From Arenibaculum pallidiluteum (GTDB lineage Bacteria > Pseudomonadota > Alphaproteobacteria > Azospirillales > Azospirillaceae): a DNA stretch of 64,000 nucleotides. The stretch lies in the NCBI RefSeq assembly GCF_017355985.1, contig NZ_JAFIQU010000010.1:124001-188000 (forward strand), read 5' to 3'. Of the stretch, positions 53,848 through 62,776 are shown one piece after another (positions within the stretch are counted from its first letter, which is position 1; every line of letters begins with the position of its first letter). The position numbers and the translations under genes are program-made. The notes beneath the pieces were generated by a model. That model ran no database searches, was not told the DNA's origin, and saw nothing but the letters and a program-made list of their open reading frames with translations.

Positions 53848-54492
53848 ATGACCGAGACGACCCGGCTTTCCTTCATCCACCGCTTCGAGCCCGACACGGC
53901 GGGGCAGGGCGCGGCGCGCCAGAACCCGCCGCTGCTGCTCCTGCACGGGACCGGCGGCGACGAGAACGACCTGATGCCGCTCGGGCGCATGCTGGCGCCC
54001 GACGCCGCGCTGCTGTCGCCCCGCGGCAAGGTGCTGGAGGGCGGCATGCCGCGCTTCTTCCGCCGCCTTGCCGAGGGCGTCTTCGACGAGGCCGATGTGC
54101 GTCGCCGCGCGGCAGAGCTCGCGGACTTCGTCGACGAGGCGCGCGAGGCCTACGACCTGCCCGCGCCGGTGGCGGTCGGCTTCTCGAACGGGGCCAACAT
54201 CGCGGCCGCCATGCTCCTGCTCCGGCCGGGGACCCTGGCCGCCGCCGCGCTGCTCCGCGCCATGGTTCCGCTGGCCGAGCCTCCTGCGGCAGAGCTGGCA
54301 GGAACGCCCGTGCTGATCCTGTCGGGCGATGCGGATCCCATCATGCCGGCCGGGAACCCGGCGCGGCTGGCCGCCATGCTCGCAAAGGCCGGAGCGGCCG
54401 TGCAGCACCGGACACTGCCCGCAGGTCATGGGCTTGGCCAGGCCGACCTGACGATCACGAGGGACTGGCTCGACCGCATCCGGGCCGCGTGA
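53848..54492 (+). CDS. mhqD: MhqD-type carboxylesterase/hydrolase
   Basis: A 214-residue alpha/beta hydrolase of the phospholipase/carboxylesterase subgroup that accompanies mhq[23 protein letters not shown] (HGTGG oxyanion region), [17 protein letters not shown] (nucleophile G-x-S-x-G), [15 protein letters not shown] (acid) and [12 protein letters not shown] (His). Probably hydrolyses a ring-cleavage product. The ATG at 53848 follows GAGGATCC. It lies between the two dioxygenase genes. Confidence 0.88.
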   Translation: MTETTRLSFIHRFEPDTAGQGAARQNPPLLLLHGTGGDENDLMPLGRMLAPDAALLSPRGKVLEGGMPRFFRRLAEGVFDEADVRRRAAELADFVDEAREAYDLPAPVAVGFSNGANIAAAMLLLRPGTLAAAALLRAMVPLAEPPAAELAGTPVLILSGDADPIMPAGNPARLAAMLAKAGAAVQHRTLPAGHGLGQADLTITRDWLDRIRAA

Positions 54493-54524
54493 CCCGCGGC
54501 CTGCGGAGACATCGGAGAATGACC

Positions 54525-55469
54525 ATGCAGCTCACCGGCATCCACCACCTGACGGCCGTCACGGCCGATGCACCGGGCAACCATGCCTTCTACACGCAGA
54601 CGCTGGGCATGCGCCTCGTGAAGAAGACCGTGAACCAGGACGACACCAGCGCCTACCACCTGTTCTACGCCGACGGGATCGCGGCCCCGGGCACCGACAT
54701 CACCTTTTTCGACTGGCCCGTCACGCCGGAGCGGCGCGGAACGCACAGCATCGTGCGCACCGGGCTGCGCGTGAGCGGCGCGGGGATGCTGGAGTGGTGG
54801 CATCGGCGCCTCGCCGCGACCGGCGTCGTCCTGGGCGACATCGTCGAGCGCGACGGCCGGCCCACACTGGACTTCGAGGATTTCGAAGGGCAGCGCCTCA
54901 GCCTTGTGCTGGAGGACGGCGGCGCCGAGTCCCATCCCTGGCACGGAAGCCCAGTGCCGGCCCCCTGCCAGATCCGCGGGCTCGGCCCGGTCACCATCAG
55001 CGTTCCCGATGCCGGTCCGACGGACCTGGTGCTGACGGGCGTGCTCGGGATGCGCAGGGTGCGCGAGTATCCGACGCCGGGCAATGCCGGCTCGGTGACG
55101 CATGTCTACGAGATGGGCGCCGGCGGGCCGGCGGCGGAGCTCCACGTGGCCGTCGAGCCCGGCCTGCCCATCGCGCAGCCCGGCGCGGGCGGCGTGCACC
55201 ATGTCGCCTTCCGGATCCCCGATGCCGACTACCTGGCCTGGGCGCAGCGACTGAACCAGCTCGGCATCCCGTCCAGCGGACCCGTCGACCGCTTCTACTT
55301 CCGCAGCCTCTACTTCCGCGAGCCCAACGGCATCCTGTTCGAGATCGCAACCGACGGGCCGGGCTTCGCGACGGACGAGCCGCTGGACAGGCTCGGCGAG
55401 GCACTTTCTCTGCCGCCCTTCCTCGAAGGCCGGCGACGGGAGATCGAGGCGGGCCTGAAGCCACTCTGA
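54525..55469 (+). CDS. Ring-cleaving dioxygenase, MhqO/PcpA/LinE type (copy 2)
   Basis: A second two-VOC-domain hydroquinone-type dioxygenase, 314 residues, the same length as the first copy. Metal ligands lie in [37 protein letters not shown] and [19 protein letters not shown]. The proteins diverge widely elsewhere (for example [20 protein letters not shown]), so the duplication is old and the substrates may differ. I use the ATG at 54525, because GGAG lies seven bases before it; the earlier ATG at 54519 lacks spacing. Followed by a strong terminator. Confidence 0.92.
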   Translation: MQLTGIHHLTAVTADAPGNHAFYTQTLGMRLVKKTVNQDDTSAYHLFYADGIAAPGTDITFFDWPVTPERRGTHSIVRTGLRVSGAGMLEWWHRRLAATGVVLGDIVERDGRPTLDFEDFEGQRLSLVLEDGGAESHPWHGSPVPAPCQIRGLGPVTISVPDAGPTDLVLTGVLGMRRVREYPTPGNAGSVTHVYEMGAGGPAAELHVAVEPGLPIAQPGAGGVHHVAFRIPDADYLAWAQRLNQLGIPSSGPVDRFYFRSLYFREPNGILFEIATDGPGFATDEPLDRLGEALSLPPFLEGRRREIEAGLKPL

Positions 55470-55494
55470 GGCATCATCGGCCAGGATGGCGGGG

Positions 55495-55532
55495 GCCACG
55501 GCAGGGCGGATCTCCCCCGACCCTGCCGTGGC
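55495..55532. repeat. 12-bp inverted repeat downstream of the mhq operon
   Basis: GCCACGGCAGGG (55495-55506) and CCCTGCCGTGGC (55521-55532), exact arms around a 14-base loop. It lies 25 bases after the stop of the second mhqO copy and about 30 bases before the T-rich terminator. Confidence 0.6.
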
Positions 55533-55562
55533 GCTTCCCTGCTGCGTTCCAAAAGTCCTGAG

Positions 55563-55598
55563 AAGCCGGCTTACCCAGGTGAGCCGGCTTTTCTCTTC
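55563..55598 (+). terminator. Rho-independent terminator of the mhq operon
   Basis: AAGCCGGCT ... AGCCGGCTT, two exact 9-base arms (55563-55571 and 55582-55590) extended by an ACC/GGT pairing, then TTTTCTCTT. This is the only hairpin in the window with a proper T-tract, pointing to plus-strand termination after the mhq genes. Confidence 0.85.
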
Positions 55599-55862
55599 TC
55601 CGCCCCGGGGATGGGCGGCGCCCGCCGGCTCCGGACTTCCATGATCGGATCGTGCAGAAACTCGGCCGGAAACGTGCAGGAGATCCGGTCTGCCCGCGGC
55701 TACCGTGGCAAGCAACGAAGCCTTGTCCCGGTGGGCAAGCTGTGCCAGCCGCCGCCGGGCTCCGGCTCCATTCGCGACGAAGTGTCGGCCGCCTTGACCG
55801 GAGCTGTCGGCGCAGCAGGCCACGAAATCGACGCGAAGACATTCGGGAGAGGGAACACCGCG

Positions 55863-56252
55863 ATGACGAGAACAATGTGGTCGGGCTTGGGCGTGGCGGT
55901 GCTGGGCCTCTCGGCACCGGCGCTGGGCCACCATTCCGGGGCGATGTTCGACGACCAGAAGGAAGTAACGATCGAAGGCGTCGTGAAGGAGTTTCAGTAC
56001 ACCAACCCGCATTCCTGGCTGCTCGTGGACGTCGCGGGCCCTGACGGAAAGGTGACGACCTGGGGCTTCGAGGCCGAGGGGCCGAGCACGCTGCTGCGGG
56101 CCGGGATTCGCAAGGCTGACCTGCCGCCGGGCGCCAAGGTGAAGGTGACCGCACATCCGATGAAGGATGGCCGCCCGGCAGGCTCCTGGCTGCGCCTGGT
56201 CAAGGACGATGGAACCCAGATGAACCCGCGTGCGGGCTTCGCCGTGAAGTGA
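55863..56252 (+). CDS. Secreted small protein, DUF6152-like
   Basis: A 129-residue exported protein with a signal peptide (MTRTMWSGLGVAVLGLSAPALG), then HHSGAMFDDQKEVTIEGVVKEFQYTNPHSWLLVDV. The conserved HHS and NPHSW motifs, with several histidines, mark the DUF6152 family of periplasmic proteins of unknown function, often found in proteobacterial clusters with esterases and outer secreted proteins. The OB-like beta content (KVTTWGFEAEGPSTLLRAGI) suggests a small beta-barrel. It precedes the carboxylesterase gene by 48 bases and starts this gene group. Ligand unknown; metal binding by the histidines is a guess. Confidence 0.75.
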   Translation: MTRTMWSGLGVAVLGLSAPALGHHSGAMFDDQKEVTIEGVVKEFQYTNPHSWLLVDVAGPDGKVTTWGFEAEGPSTLLRAGIRKADLPPGAKVKVTAHPMKDGRPAGSWLRLVKDDGTQMNPRAGFAVK

Positions 56253-56300
56253 GCCCGCGCGTCGGAACTGGCGCGGCCGTGATCATGGAGGAGATCTGGA

Positions 56301-57917
56301 ATGTCGACGGACCATGAAGGCGCGTCCGGTGAGGGGATCGGCCGCCGCGCGGTGCTTCTGGGCGGGGCGGCAACCGTGGCGCTGCTGGCGACGGCTCGTT
56401 CCGCCTTGGCCCAACAGCAGAACTCCGCGCCCATCGTGGCGACCACTGCCGGACCCGTGCGCGGATCATTCTCCGGCGGCGTCGCCGTATTCAAGGGCAT
56501 CCCCTATGGCGCTCCGACCGGCGGCGAGAACCGGTTCATGCCGCCACAGCCGCCCAGGTCCTGGACGGAGGTCCGGGACGCGGTGCGCTATGGACCGCGC
56601 GCGCCGGCTCCGGACTACCCACCTATCCTGATGCAGGAGGAGGGCGCGGATCTCGACAGTGGCCCCATGGGCGAGGATTGCCTCGTCCTCAATGTCTGGA
56701 CGCCCTCGCCGGAGCCGGGCGCCAACCGGCCCGTGATGGTCTGGTATCACGGCGGCGGCTACACGTCGGGATCCGGCGGCAGCTTGCGCTATGACGGTAT
56801 CAACCTCGCGGCCCGGCAGAATGTCGTGGTGGTCACCGTCAACCACCGCCTTGGCGTTCTGGGTTTCCTCGACCTTTCCTGGATCGGGGGCCCCAGATAC
56901 GCGTCCTCGGGCAATGCGGGGATGCTCGACATCGTGCAGTCGCTGCAATGGGTTCGAGACAACATCCGCGCCTTCGGCGGCGATCCCGCCAACGTGACGG
57001 TATTCGGTGAATCCGGCGGTGGCGGCAAGGTCTCGACGCTGATGGCCATGCCTGCCGCCAAGGGGCTGTTCCACCGCGTGATCGCGCAGAGCGGAACGGC
57101 GATCAAGCAGGCCAGCACCGAAACGTCGGAAAAGGCGGCTCGGGCCGTGCTCGAAAGGCTCGGCATCATGGCGGCCAATCTCGACCAGCTCCACCAGATC
57201 CCCTTTCAGAGGATCCTGGCCGCGGGCCAGGGAAGCTGGAGCCCCGTCGTCGATGGCGCGGTGATCCCACGCCATCCCTTCGATCCCGACGCGCCGGCAG
57301 TCTCAGCCGACGTCCCGATGATGGTCGGTAGCAACCTGACCGAGACAACCTTCTTCAATGCGACGCCGCTAGACCCGATCGACGACACGGAGCTGATGAA
57401 TCGGCTCATCGAGTTTACGAAGCTGGATGAGCCCAGGGTCCAAGAACTCGTCGCGCTCTACAGGGCAAGACGTCCCGGGACCGAGAACCACGTCCTTTAC
57501 CAGCTGATCTCCACGGACTGGTGGATGACGGATTCGGTCCGCCAGCAGGCCGCCCGAAAGGCTGCCCAAGGCGGTGCTCCAGCCTTTGTCTACCAGTTCG
57601 AGATGCGCCAGGGGGCCCGGGGCGGCAAGCTGAACGTCCCGCACACGGCCGAGATCGCTTATGTCTTCGACAATCTGGGGCTCTCCAAGGCCCTCGTCGG
57701 CGAGCCGACGGCGGAGCACCAGGCCTTGGCGGACAGGATGAGCGCCGCCTGGGCCACCTTCGCCCGGACCGGCCGGCCTCAGGCCCCTGACCTTCCAGAA
57801 TGGCCGGCCTATACCGCGGATAGACCGGCCGTGATGGTGCTCGGGCGCGAGCCAAAGGTGCTTGTCGACCCTTCCTCCGAGGAGCGGAAGAAGGTCGCAG
57901 CCCTGAAGGCGAGCTGA
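56301..57917 (+). CDS. Exported type-B carboxylesterase
   Basis: A 538-residue carboxylesterase of the acetylcholinesterase-like family, exported by Tat ([26 protein letters not shown]). It has the family marks [26 protein letters not shown] (oxyanion hole), the nucleophile elbow [19 protein letters not shown], an acid in [11 protein letters not shown] region and a late histidine in [13 protein letters not shown]. In the second position of the gene group, between the DUF6152-like protein and two membrane proteins. The substrate is an unknown ester, possibly bulky aromatic or terpenoid. Confidence 0.9.
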   Translation: MSTDHEGASGEGIGRRAVLLGGAATVALLATARSALAQQQNSAPIVATTAGPVRGSFSGGVAVFKGIPYGAPTGGENRFMPPQPPRSWTEVRDAVRYGPRAPAPDYPPILMQEEGADLDSGPMGEDCLVLNVWTPSPEPGANRPVMVWYHGGGYTSGSGGSLRYDGINLAARQNVVVVTVNHRLGVLGFLDLSWIGGPRYASSGNAGMLDIVQSLQWVRDNIRAFGGDPANVTVFGESGGGGKVSTLMAMPAAKGLFHRVIAQSGTAIKQASTETSEKAARAVLERLGIMAANLDQLHQIPFQRILAAGQGSWSPVVDGAVIPRHPFDPDAPAVSADVPMMVGSNLTETTFFNATPLDPIDDTELMNRLIEFTKLDEPRVQELVALYRARRPGTENHVLYQLISTDWWMTDSVRQQAARKAAQGGAPAFVYQFEMRQGARGGKLNVPHTAEIAYVFDNLGLSKALVGEPTAEHQALADRMSAAWATFARTGRPQAPDLPEWPAYTADRPAVMVLGREPKVLVDPSSEERKKVAALKAS

Positions 57918-57981
57918 GCTTCCGGCCACGGGGCGGACGCCGCGTCCCGGCGGGCCAACGTTCAAGAGGAGAAACCCGAGC

Positions 57982-58479
57982 ATGGGGGCTTTGGCCGAAT
58001 GGCTCGCGGGAACGCAGGCGAGCCTCGCGATCCAGGACATGCTCTGGATCGTGCCGACAGTGCAGACCGTGCACATCCTGGCGATGTCAGTGGTGATGTC
58101 CTCGATGTTCATGATCGGTCTGCGGATCCTGAATCTCGCGGGCGGCTATCACACGATGACCGAGGCCGCCAGGCGCTTCCTGCCCTGGATGTGGTGGGCG
58201 CTTGCCGTCAATCTGATCACGGGTCTTGTCCTGATCATCGGCGAGCCGTGGCGGACGCTGAACAACCCGACCTTCTGGCTCAAAATGGCGCTGCTCGCGG
58301 TCGCGGTCGCGGCAGCCGCCGGCTTCGAACGCACGCTGCGCCGCGACGCAGGCTTCTGGGAGCGTAGGCCGGGCGACCGCAAGACGGTCCGGGTGCTCGT
58401 CGCCACCAACTTCCTGCTGTGGTGCTGCGTCATCGTCGCCGGGCGCTGGATCGCCTACACCGACGTCCCCCCGCCATGA
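57982..58479 (+). CDS. Four-helix membrane protein (DUF6644-like), copy A
   Basis: A 165-residue inner-membrane protein with four hydrophobic segments (about 25-47, 67-85, 95-115, 137-158). The first helix reads IVPTVQTVHILAMSVVMSSM and carries a conserved His; the C-terminus is VAGRWIAYTDVPPP. It shares this His position and the GRWI-x-(Y/F)-T ending with the next gene product, so the two are paralogues. The His could bind a b-type heme, which would fit the following CxxCH protein, but this is inference. RBS is GAGGAGAAA. Confidence 0.75.
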   Translation: MGALAEWLAGTQASLAIQDMLWIVPTVQTVHILAMSVVMSSMFMIGLRILNLAGGYHTMTEAARRFLPWMWWALAVNLITGLVLIIGEPWRTLNNPTFWLKMALLAVAVAAAAGFERTLRRDAGFWERRPGDRKTVRVLVATNFLLWCCVIVAGRWIAYTDVPPP

Positions 58480-58494
58480 ACGCCTCCGGCCGCC

Positions 58495-59028
58495 ATGATG
58501 CTGGTTGGCCGAATGGAGACCGAACAGATGGACATCACCGCGATCCTGCAGTCGCTCGAGGCCATGACAGTCGCCAGTTGGGTCCGGGAATCCGACTGGG
58601 CGTTCCCCATGATCGAGTCCGTGCATGTGATCGCGCTGGTGCTGGTCTTCGGCACCATCGCGATCGTCGACCTGCGGCTGCTCGGCATGCCTACCACCAG
58701 CGTGGCCTTCACGGCCATTGCCCGGGACTGTCTGCTGTGGACATGGGCCGCCTTCGGCCTGGCGGTGATCACGGGCGCGCTGATGTTCGTCGCGAACGCA
58801 ACGAGCTACTACGACAATTTCCCGTTCCGCATGAAGATGCTCTGCCTCGTGCTGGCAGGGATCAACATGGCCGTCTTCGAGCTCGTCACCTTTCGTGGCG
58901 TCAGCCGCTGGGACAAGGACCATCCTGTGCCGATCGCGGGCAAGATCGCGGGTACCCTGTCCCTGACCTTCTGGATTGCGACGATCACCTTCGGCCGGTG
59001 GATCGGCTTCACCAAGGTCCCATTCTGA
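58495..59028 (+). CDS. Four-helix membrane protein (DUF6644-like), copy B
   Basis: A 177-residue membrane protein, paralogous to the gene before it. Helices at about 45-65, 80-100, 115-132 and 150-168. The first helix is FPMIESVHVIALVLVFGTIAIVDLRLLG, and the C-terminus is FGRWIGFTKVPF. The start is uncertain: ATGs at 58495, 58498, 58513 and 58528 (MDITAILQSLE) are all in frame. The last would give 166 residues, matching copy A (165). Fifteen bases after copy A, so probably one transcript. Confidence 0.75.
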   Translation: MMLVGRMETEQMDITAILQSLEAMTVASWVRESDWAFPMIESVHVIALVLVFGTIAIVDLRLLGMPTTSVAFTAIARDCLLWTWAAFGLAVITGALMFVANATSYYDNFPFRMKMLCLVLAGINMAVFELVTFRGVSRWDKDHPVPIAGKIAGTLSLTFWIATITFGRWIGFTKVPF

Positions 59029-59057
59029 TCGCATCGAGCCCAGGGAGAGAGGCGGCA

Positions 59058-59633
59058 ATGAGAAGAAGGGCCATTCTGACCATGGCCGTGCTCGCCGGCT
59101 GCCTTGGCGTGCTGCAGGGGCGTTCGGCGGCGCAAGGCGCCGATTCGCCGGCCGCCGCGCGACAAGCCGCCGGCACGCCGACGCTGACTGGCGAAAGCCG
59201 ACCGCTCGACGTGATCCTTGCGCGCCGAAACCTGATGGCGGCGATCGGCCGGAACAGGGACGAACTCGAGGCGATGCTGGAATCGCCGGAGCCCTTGGGG
59301 CTGGAGGCGGCAGAACATGCCGGCACGATCTCGGTTCTGCTCCTGGCCTTTCCCCACCTCTTTCCGCCCCAGACCAACAACTGGAGCCCACAGCTCGAGG
59401 AGGAGGACCCGGCACGGGTATCGCGTGCCAATCCCAGGGTCTGGACCGACTTCGACTCCTTCTACGGGCTCGCTCAGACCGCCTCGCAGCTGGCACTGGA
59501 CGCGAGCCTCGCTCCTACGGTGGATGCGTTCCGGCAGTCCGCAAAGGCGTTGATTGACACCTGCGACACCTGCCATGCGACATTCCGGCGCGAGGAGAAG
59601 GAGTACGCGATTCCGGTGCCACCGCCCCAATAG
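59058..59633 (+). CDS. Exported protein with a C-terminal CxxCH heme motif
   Basis: A 191-residue exported protein with a signal peptide (MRRRAILTMAVLAGCLGVLQ) and one c-type heme site, TCDTCHATFRREEKEY, near the C-terminus, the position seen in class II (c'-type) cytochromes. The body is helical (MLESPEPLGLEAAEHAGTISVLLLAFPHLFPPQTNNWSPQ ... FDSFYGLAQTASQLALDASL), consistent with a four-helix bundle. GGAGAGAGGCGGCA precedes the ATG. It may receive electrons from the two membrane proteins encoded just upstream. Confidence 0.8.
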   Translation: MRRRAILTMAVLAGCLGVLQGRSAAQGADSPAAARQAAGTPTLTGESRPLDVILARRNLMAAIGRNRDELEAMLESPEPLGLEAAEHAGTISVLLLAFPHLFPPQTNNWSPQLEEEDPARVSRANPRVWTDFDSFYGLAQTASQLALDASLAPTVDAFRQSAKALIDTCDTCHATFRREEKEYAIPVPPPQ

Positions 59634-59773
59634 CCGGCACGTCTTTCGGCAAAACCGGCAGGGCCGCGGGGGCAGGATGGATTTCGCGGTCACGCGCGGT
59701 TACACCGGGCCCAAGAGCGGAGCCGGTCGACTGGCACCGTGGTCCTGCCGTCCTTTCGCCTGGAGAGGCCTTA

Positions 59774-60844
59774 ATGGGGATCGATGCCTTCACCTACGAG
59801 CCGCTGCCCGGCCGCGTCGTCTTCGGCGCCGGCAGCCTGGACCGCCTCGGCGAAGAGATCGAGCGGCTGGGCGTCAACAAGGCACTGGTGCTCAGCACGC
59901 CTGGGCAGCAATCCCTTGCCGAGGACGTCGCCCTGCGGATTGGTGCCCGTGCCGCCGGCGTCCATGCAGGGGCCGTCATGCACGTCCCGATCGAGACGGC
60001 CCGTCAGGCCAGGGAGCGGGCAGCTGCGGTCGGTGCGGATGCCTGCATCGCGGTGGGCGGAGGCTCGACCATCGGTCTCGGCAAGGCAATCGCGCTGGAG
60101 TTCGGTCTGCCGATCGTGGCGGTGCCCACGACCTATGCCGGATCGGAGATGACACCCATCTGGGGCGTGACCGAGGGCGGCGTGAAGCGGACGGGCCGCG
60201 ACCCACGCGTGCTACCGCGCGTCGTCGTCTATGATCCGTTGCTGACCCTGGCCCTGCCGCCCGCGCTTTCGAGCGTCTCGGCCATGAATGCCGTGGCCCA
60301 TTGCATTGAGGGCCTCTATTCCGAGACGGCCAACCCTATCGCTTCTTTGATGGCCGAGGACGGAATTCGCTCCATGGGTAAGAGCCTACCCCGCATCGTC
60401 GCGGATCCCGGCGATATAGGAGCGCGGACAGAGGCGCTCTATGGCGCCTGGCTTGGCGGCTCGGTGCTCGGGGCGGTGGGCATGGCAATCCATCACAAGC
60501 TCTGTCATACGCTCGGCGGCACGCTGAACCTTCCCCATGCCGAGACGCACACGGCCGTGCTGCCCCATGCGGCCGCGTACAACCGCGATGCGGCGCCGGA
60601 GGCGATGGCCCGCGCTGCCAGAGCTCTGGGCGTCATGGACGCTCCCGAAGGACTTTACGATTTGGCGGCATCGCTCGGTGCACGCATGGCGCTCAGGGAC
60701 CTCGGCATGCGCGAGGAAGACATCGATCGGGTCGCCGACCTCTCCGTCCAGAATCCCTATTGGAACCCACGGCCAGTAACGCGCGAAGGTGTGCGCGCGT
60801 TGGTCTCTGACGCCTGGCACGGACATCGCCCGGCGCGCCGCTGA
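59774..60844 (+). CDS. Maleylacetate reductase / iron-containing alcohol dehydrogenase family
   Basis: NAD(P)H-dependent reduction of maleylacetate to 3-oxoadipate (hydroquinone, hydroxyquinol and chloro-aromatic routes). The 356 residues include VVFGAGSLDRLGEEIERLG, IAVGGGSTIGLGKAIALEFG (nucleotide loop), PTTYAGSEMTPIWGVTEGGVKRTG, SAMNAVAHCIEGLYS and HHKLCHTLGGTLNLPHAETHTAVLPHAA, all typical of maleylacetate reductases. It follows the CxxCH protein gene by 140 bases on the same strand. MhqO-type dioxygenases, which yield the related products, are encoded about 5 kb upstream. Confidence 0.9.
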   Translation: MGIDAFTYEPLPGRVVFGAGSLDRLGEEIERLGVNKALVLSTPGQQSLAEDVALRIGARAAGVHAGAVMHVPIETARQARERAAAVGADACIAVGGGSTIGLGKAIALEFGLPIVAVPTTYAGSEMTPIWGVTEGGVKRTGRDPRVLPRVVVYDPLLTLALPPALSSVSAMNAVAHCIEGLYSETANPIASLMAEDGIRSMGKSLPRIVADPGDIGARTEALYGAWLGGSVLGAVGMAIHHKLCHTLGGTLNLPHAETHTAVLPHAAAYNRDAAPEAMARAARALGVMDAPEGLYDLAASLGARMALRDLGMREEDIDRVADLSVQNPYWNPRPVTREGVRALVSDAWHGHRPARR

Positions 60845-60883
60845 TGTGCGCCGCGAGGTCGCGCCCCAGCCAAACTCCTTGCG

Positions 60884-61744
60884 TCAGTGCGGCGCCTTGG
60901 GCCGTGGTCGATCCAAGGCTGCCGGGTTCCGGTAAAAGACCGCGGCCGCAGCGCTCAGCCCACCGCCCAGCACTTTCCAGGCGGGGGCGAGGCCGAGATC
61001 CAGCGACAGGTTGAACGCCAGAGTCTGCCAGGGATCGAAGCCCTGCAGCACGTCCAGCGCCACTGCCTCGAAAACCGCCGTCAGCAGCGCAGTGCCCACG
61101 CCCAGCGCCATGAGCGCCGGGATGCGGGCGCTTAGGCCGCGCCGGTCGAGCAGGCGCCATCCCACCAGCCACGAGAAGATGCCGACCATCAGGAAGGGCT
61201 CGCCCCCGGCGCTGCCCGGCGACAGCACGTAGTGCAGAATGGCGAGCCCCGCAGCGGCATGAACGATCCTGTGCAGCCGGCCCCAGCGGCCTCCGAGCCG
61301 TCGGATAGCGGCGTCGGAGGATGTCGCTGCCAGCACGGCAAGGCCCAACAGTGACGTGATCGCGACCACAATCGTGACCCGGGTCGCGATCTCCGATCCG
61401 ATGCGTGCAGGATCCCCGCCCCGCAGGGCGATATAGGCGGCCAGATGTCCCGCCGCGTAGGCAAAGGCGGCGACGCCTAGAATCCGCCGCGCCATGATCA
61501 GCCGGCTCCAGCCGAACATCCGCCGCGCCGGCGTGACGGCGAGGGCGAGCAGCAGGAGCCAGCAGGCATAAGAGCCCGAATGGTAGATCAGCGGTTCCAG
61601 CGGCAGGGCCCCCAGCGCGCCGGAGCCGGCCCAGTATGCAATCAGCGCGGCGGGCAGGCTGACCACCGCAAGCGCCGAGACCTTGGTGGTGGAAACATGG
61701 CCCTGGCGATCGCGCCAGGGCGCAGCGAAAGCTCTTGCCGGCAT
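60884..61744 (-). CDS. MsrQ-like heme-binding ferric-reductase-type membrane protein
   Basis: A 286-residue inner-membrane protein with about six to seven hydrophobic segments and histidines at the positions used for heme in the ferric reductase-like domain: YHSGSYACWLLLLAL, AGHLAAYIAL, GRLHRIVHAAAGLAILHYVLSPG. That is the MsrQ/YedZ layout. MsrQ supplies electrons to the periplasmic methionine sulfoxide reductase MsrP, but no msrP gene is adjacent. It is longer than E. coli MsrQ (211), with an extra N-terminal segment and two C-terminal helices. Convergent with the maleylacetate reductase gene. Confidence 0.8.
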   Translation of the reverse strand: MPARAFAAPWRDRQGHVSTTKVSALAVVSLPAALIAYWAGSGALGALPLEPLIYHSGSYACWLLLLALAVTPARRMFGWSRLIMARRILGVAAFAYAAGHLAAYIALRGGDPARIGSEIATRVTIVVAITSLLGLAVLAATSSDAAIRRLGGRWGRLHRIVHAAAGLAILHYVLSPGSAGGEPFLMVGIFSWLVGWRLLDRRGLSARIPALMALGVGTALLTAVFEAVALDVLQGFDPWQTLAFNLSLDLGLAPAWKVLGGGLSAAAAVFYRNPAALDRPRPKAPH

Positions 61745-61864
61745 TCGCCCGGATCCTTGGATGGCAATGGACCCGCATGGTGCGTGCCGCCTGTGGCGAC
61801 GTCCTGCACCAAATGCTCGCAGGACTGCACGGACTGATCGTGGCGGGCTTTGCCGGATGCGACG

Positions 61865-62776
61865 TCAGCTCCGCCGCGCCCTGCGGTAAGCGGCGGGTGT
61901 CGTCCCGCGATGGCGCCTGAAGAGCCGGGTCAGGTGCTCCTGGTGGGAGAAGCCGCAGGCGAAGGCAATCTCGACGATGGGCATCGCCGTTTCCGCCAGC
62001 AGGCGCTCGGCATGCTCGAGCCGCATCTGGATCAAGTACTGATGGGGCGCCATGCCGACGCCCTTGCGGAACAGCCGCACCACGTGGCTGACGCTCTGGC
62101 CGGCTGCACCGGCTATGGCGGCCATATCGATGGACCGCTCGATGTTGGCGGTCATGAAGTCGATTGCGCGGGCGAGGCGCCGGTTGTCGGCGTTCGCCAG
62201 CGATGCCGCTTCGGTTCGGACCTGCGAGGCGCTGGAATGAGCGCGCACGAGGCGGGCGGCGAGGGCGCGGGCGAGATAGTCGACCAGGAGCGATGTCGAC
62301 GGGTCCTCGTCATCCAGCGCGTCCCGGACCGCCAGGATAAGCCGCTCAAGCTGCGGGTCGCGATCCCCGAACCGCGGCAGGAATTCAACCGCATCCGGAT
62401 CGCCCGGAACCATCTCGGCCGCGACCTCCCGGAGCACGGACCGGCGCAGATACAGGTGCATGGTGTCGAGCTTTCCGCCAAGGCAGATGTCGAACCCCAC
62501 ACCGCTCGGGATCATGTGAAGCCCGCCGGCCGGGATCAGCCTGCGCTCGGATCCCGCTCCGAACGCCCGATCTATGATGACCGGCCCTCCAAGGTGCAGG
62601 ACGATCAGATGGTCCTGCACGGCATCGAAATGCCCTTCGAAGGGGGCCTCGGTCTGCGTCGAGGCATAGAGCGACGTCCAGCCGCGGCCATCGCTGGATG
62701 TCCGCACTGTCAGGCCTGCGCGGCCGAGGATTCCATGCGTCTCGCGGACGTCGAAGCCGCCGATCGCCTTTCCCAT
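61865..62776 (-). CDS. AraC-family transcriptional regulator
   Basis: A 303-residue regulator with a C-terminal double HTH: RRLARAIDFMTANIERSIDMAAIAGAAGQSVSHVVRLFRKGVGMAPHQYLIQMRLEHAERLLAETAMPIVEIAFACGFSHQEHLTRLFRRHRGTTPAAYRR (about residues 195-300). The N-terminal half is a beta-rich sensor domain (EAPFEGHFDAVQDHLIVLHLGGPV). I start at the ATG at 62776; the long open frame before it has no domain. It is divergent from the last gene in the window and could control that gene and the preceding cluster. Confidence 0.9.
   Translation of the reverse strand: MGKAIGGFDVRETHGILGRAGLTVRTSSDGRGWTSLYASTQTEAPFEGHFDAVQDHLIVLHLGGPVIIDRAFGAGSERRLIPAGGLHMIPSGVGFDICLGGKLDTMHLYLRRSVLREVAAEMVPGDPDAVEFLPRFGDRDPQLERLILAVRDALDDEDPSTSLLVDYLARALAARLVRAHSSASQVRTEAASLANADNRRLARAIDFMTANIERSIDMAAIAGAAGQSVSHVVRLFRKGVGMAPHQYLIQMRLEHAERLLAETAMPIVEIAFACGFSHQEHLTRLFRRHRGTTPAAYRRARRS

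Larger units (their letters stand above)
55470..55862. other. Intergenic region between the mhq operon and the DUF6152-like gene
   Basis: 393 bases. It holds the 12-bp inverted repeat at 55495-55532, the terminator at 55563-55598, then about 265 bases with no convincing gene. The plus-strand frame open from 55611 merely extends the next gene. The segment 55795-55855 probably carries the promoter of the following operon (AAGACATTCGGGAGAGGG just before the start). Confidence 0.6.

Noticed and set aside
55488-55590. Possible small structured RNA (4.5S/SRP-like) between the two inverted repeats
   Set aside because: The minus strand contains GGAACGCAGCAGGG, vaguely SRP-like, but the conserved CAGGTCCGGAAGG core is absent. 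The hairpins are better explained as 3' structures of the mhq transcript.
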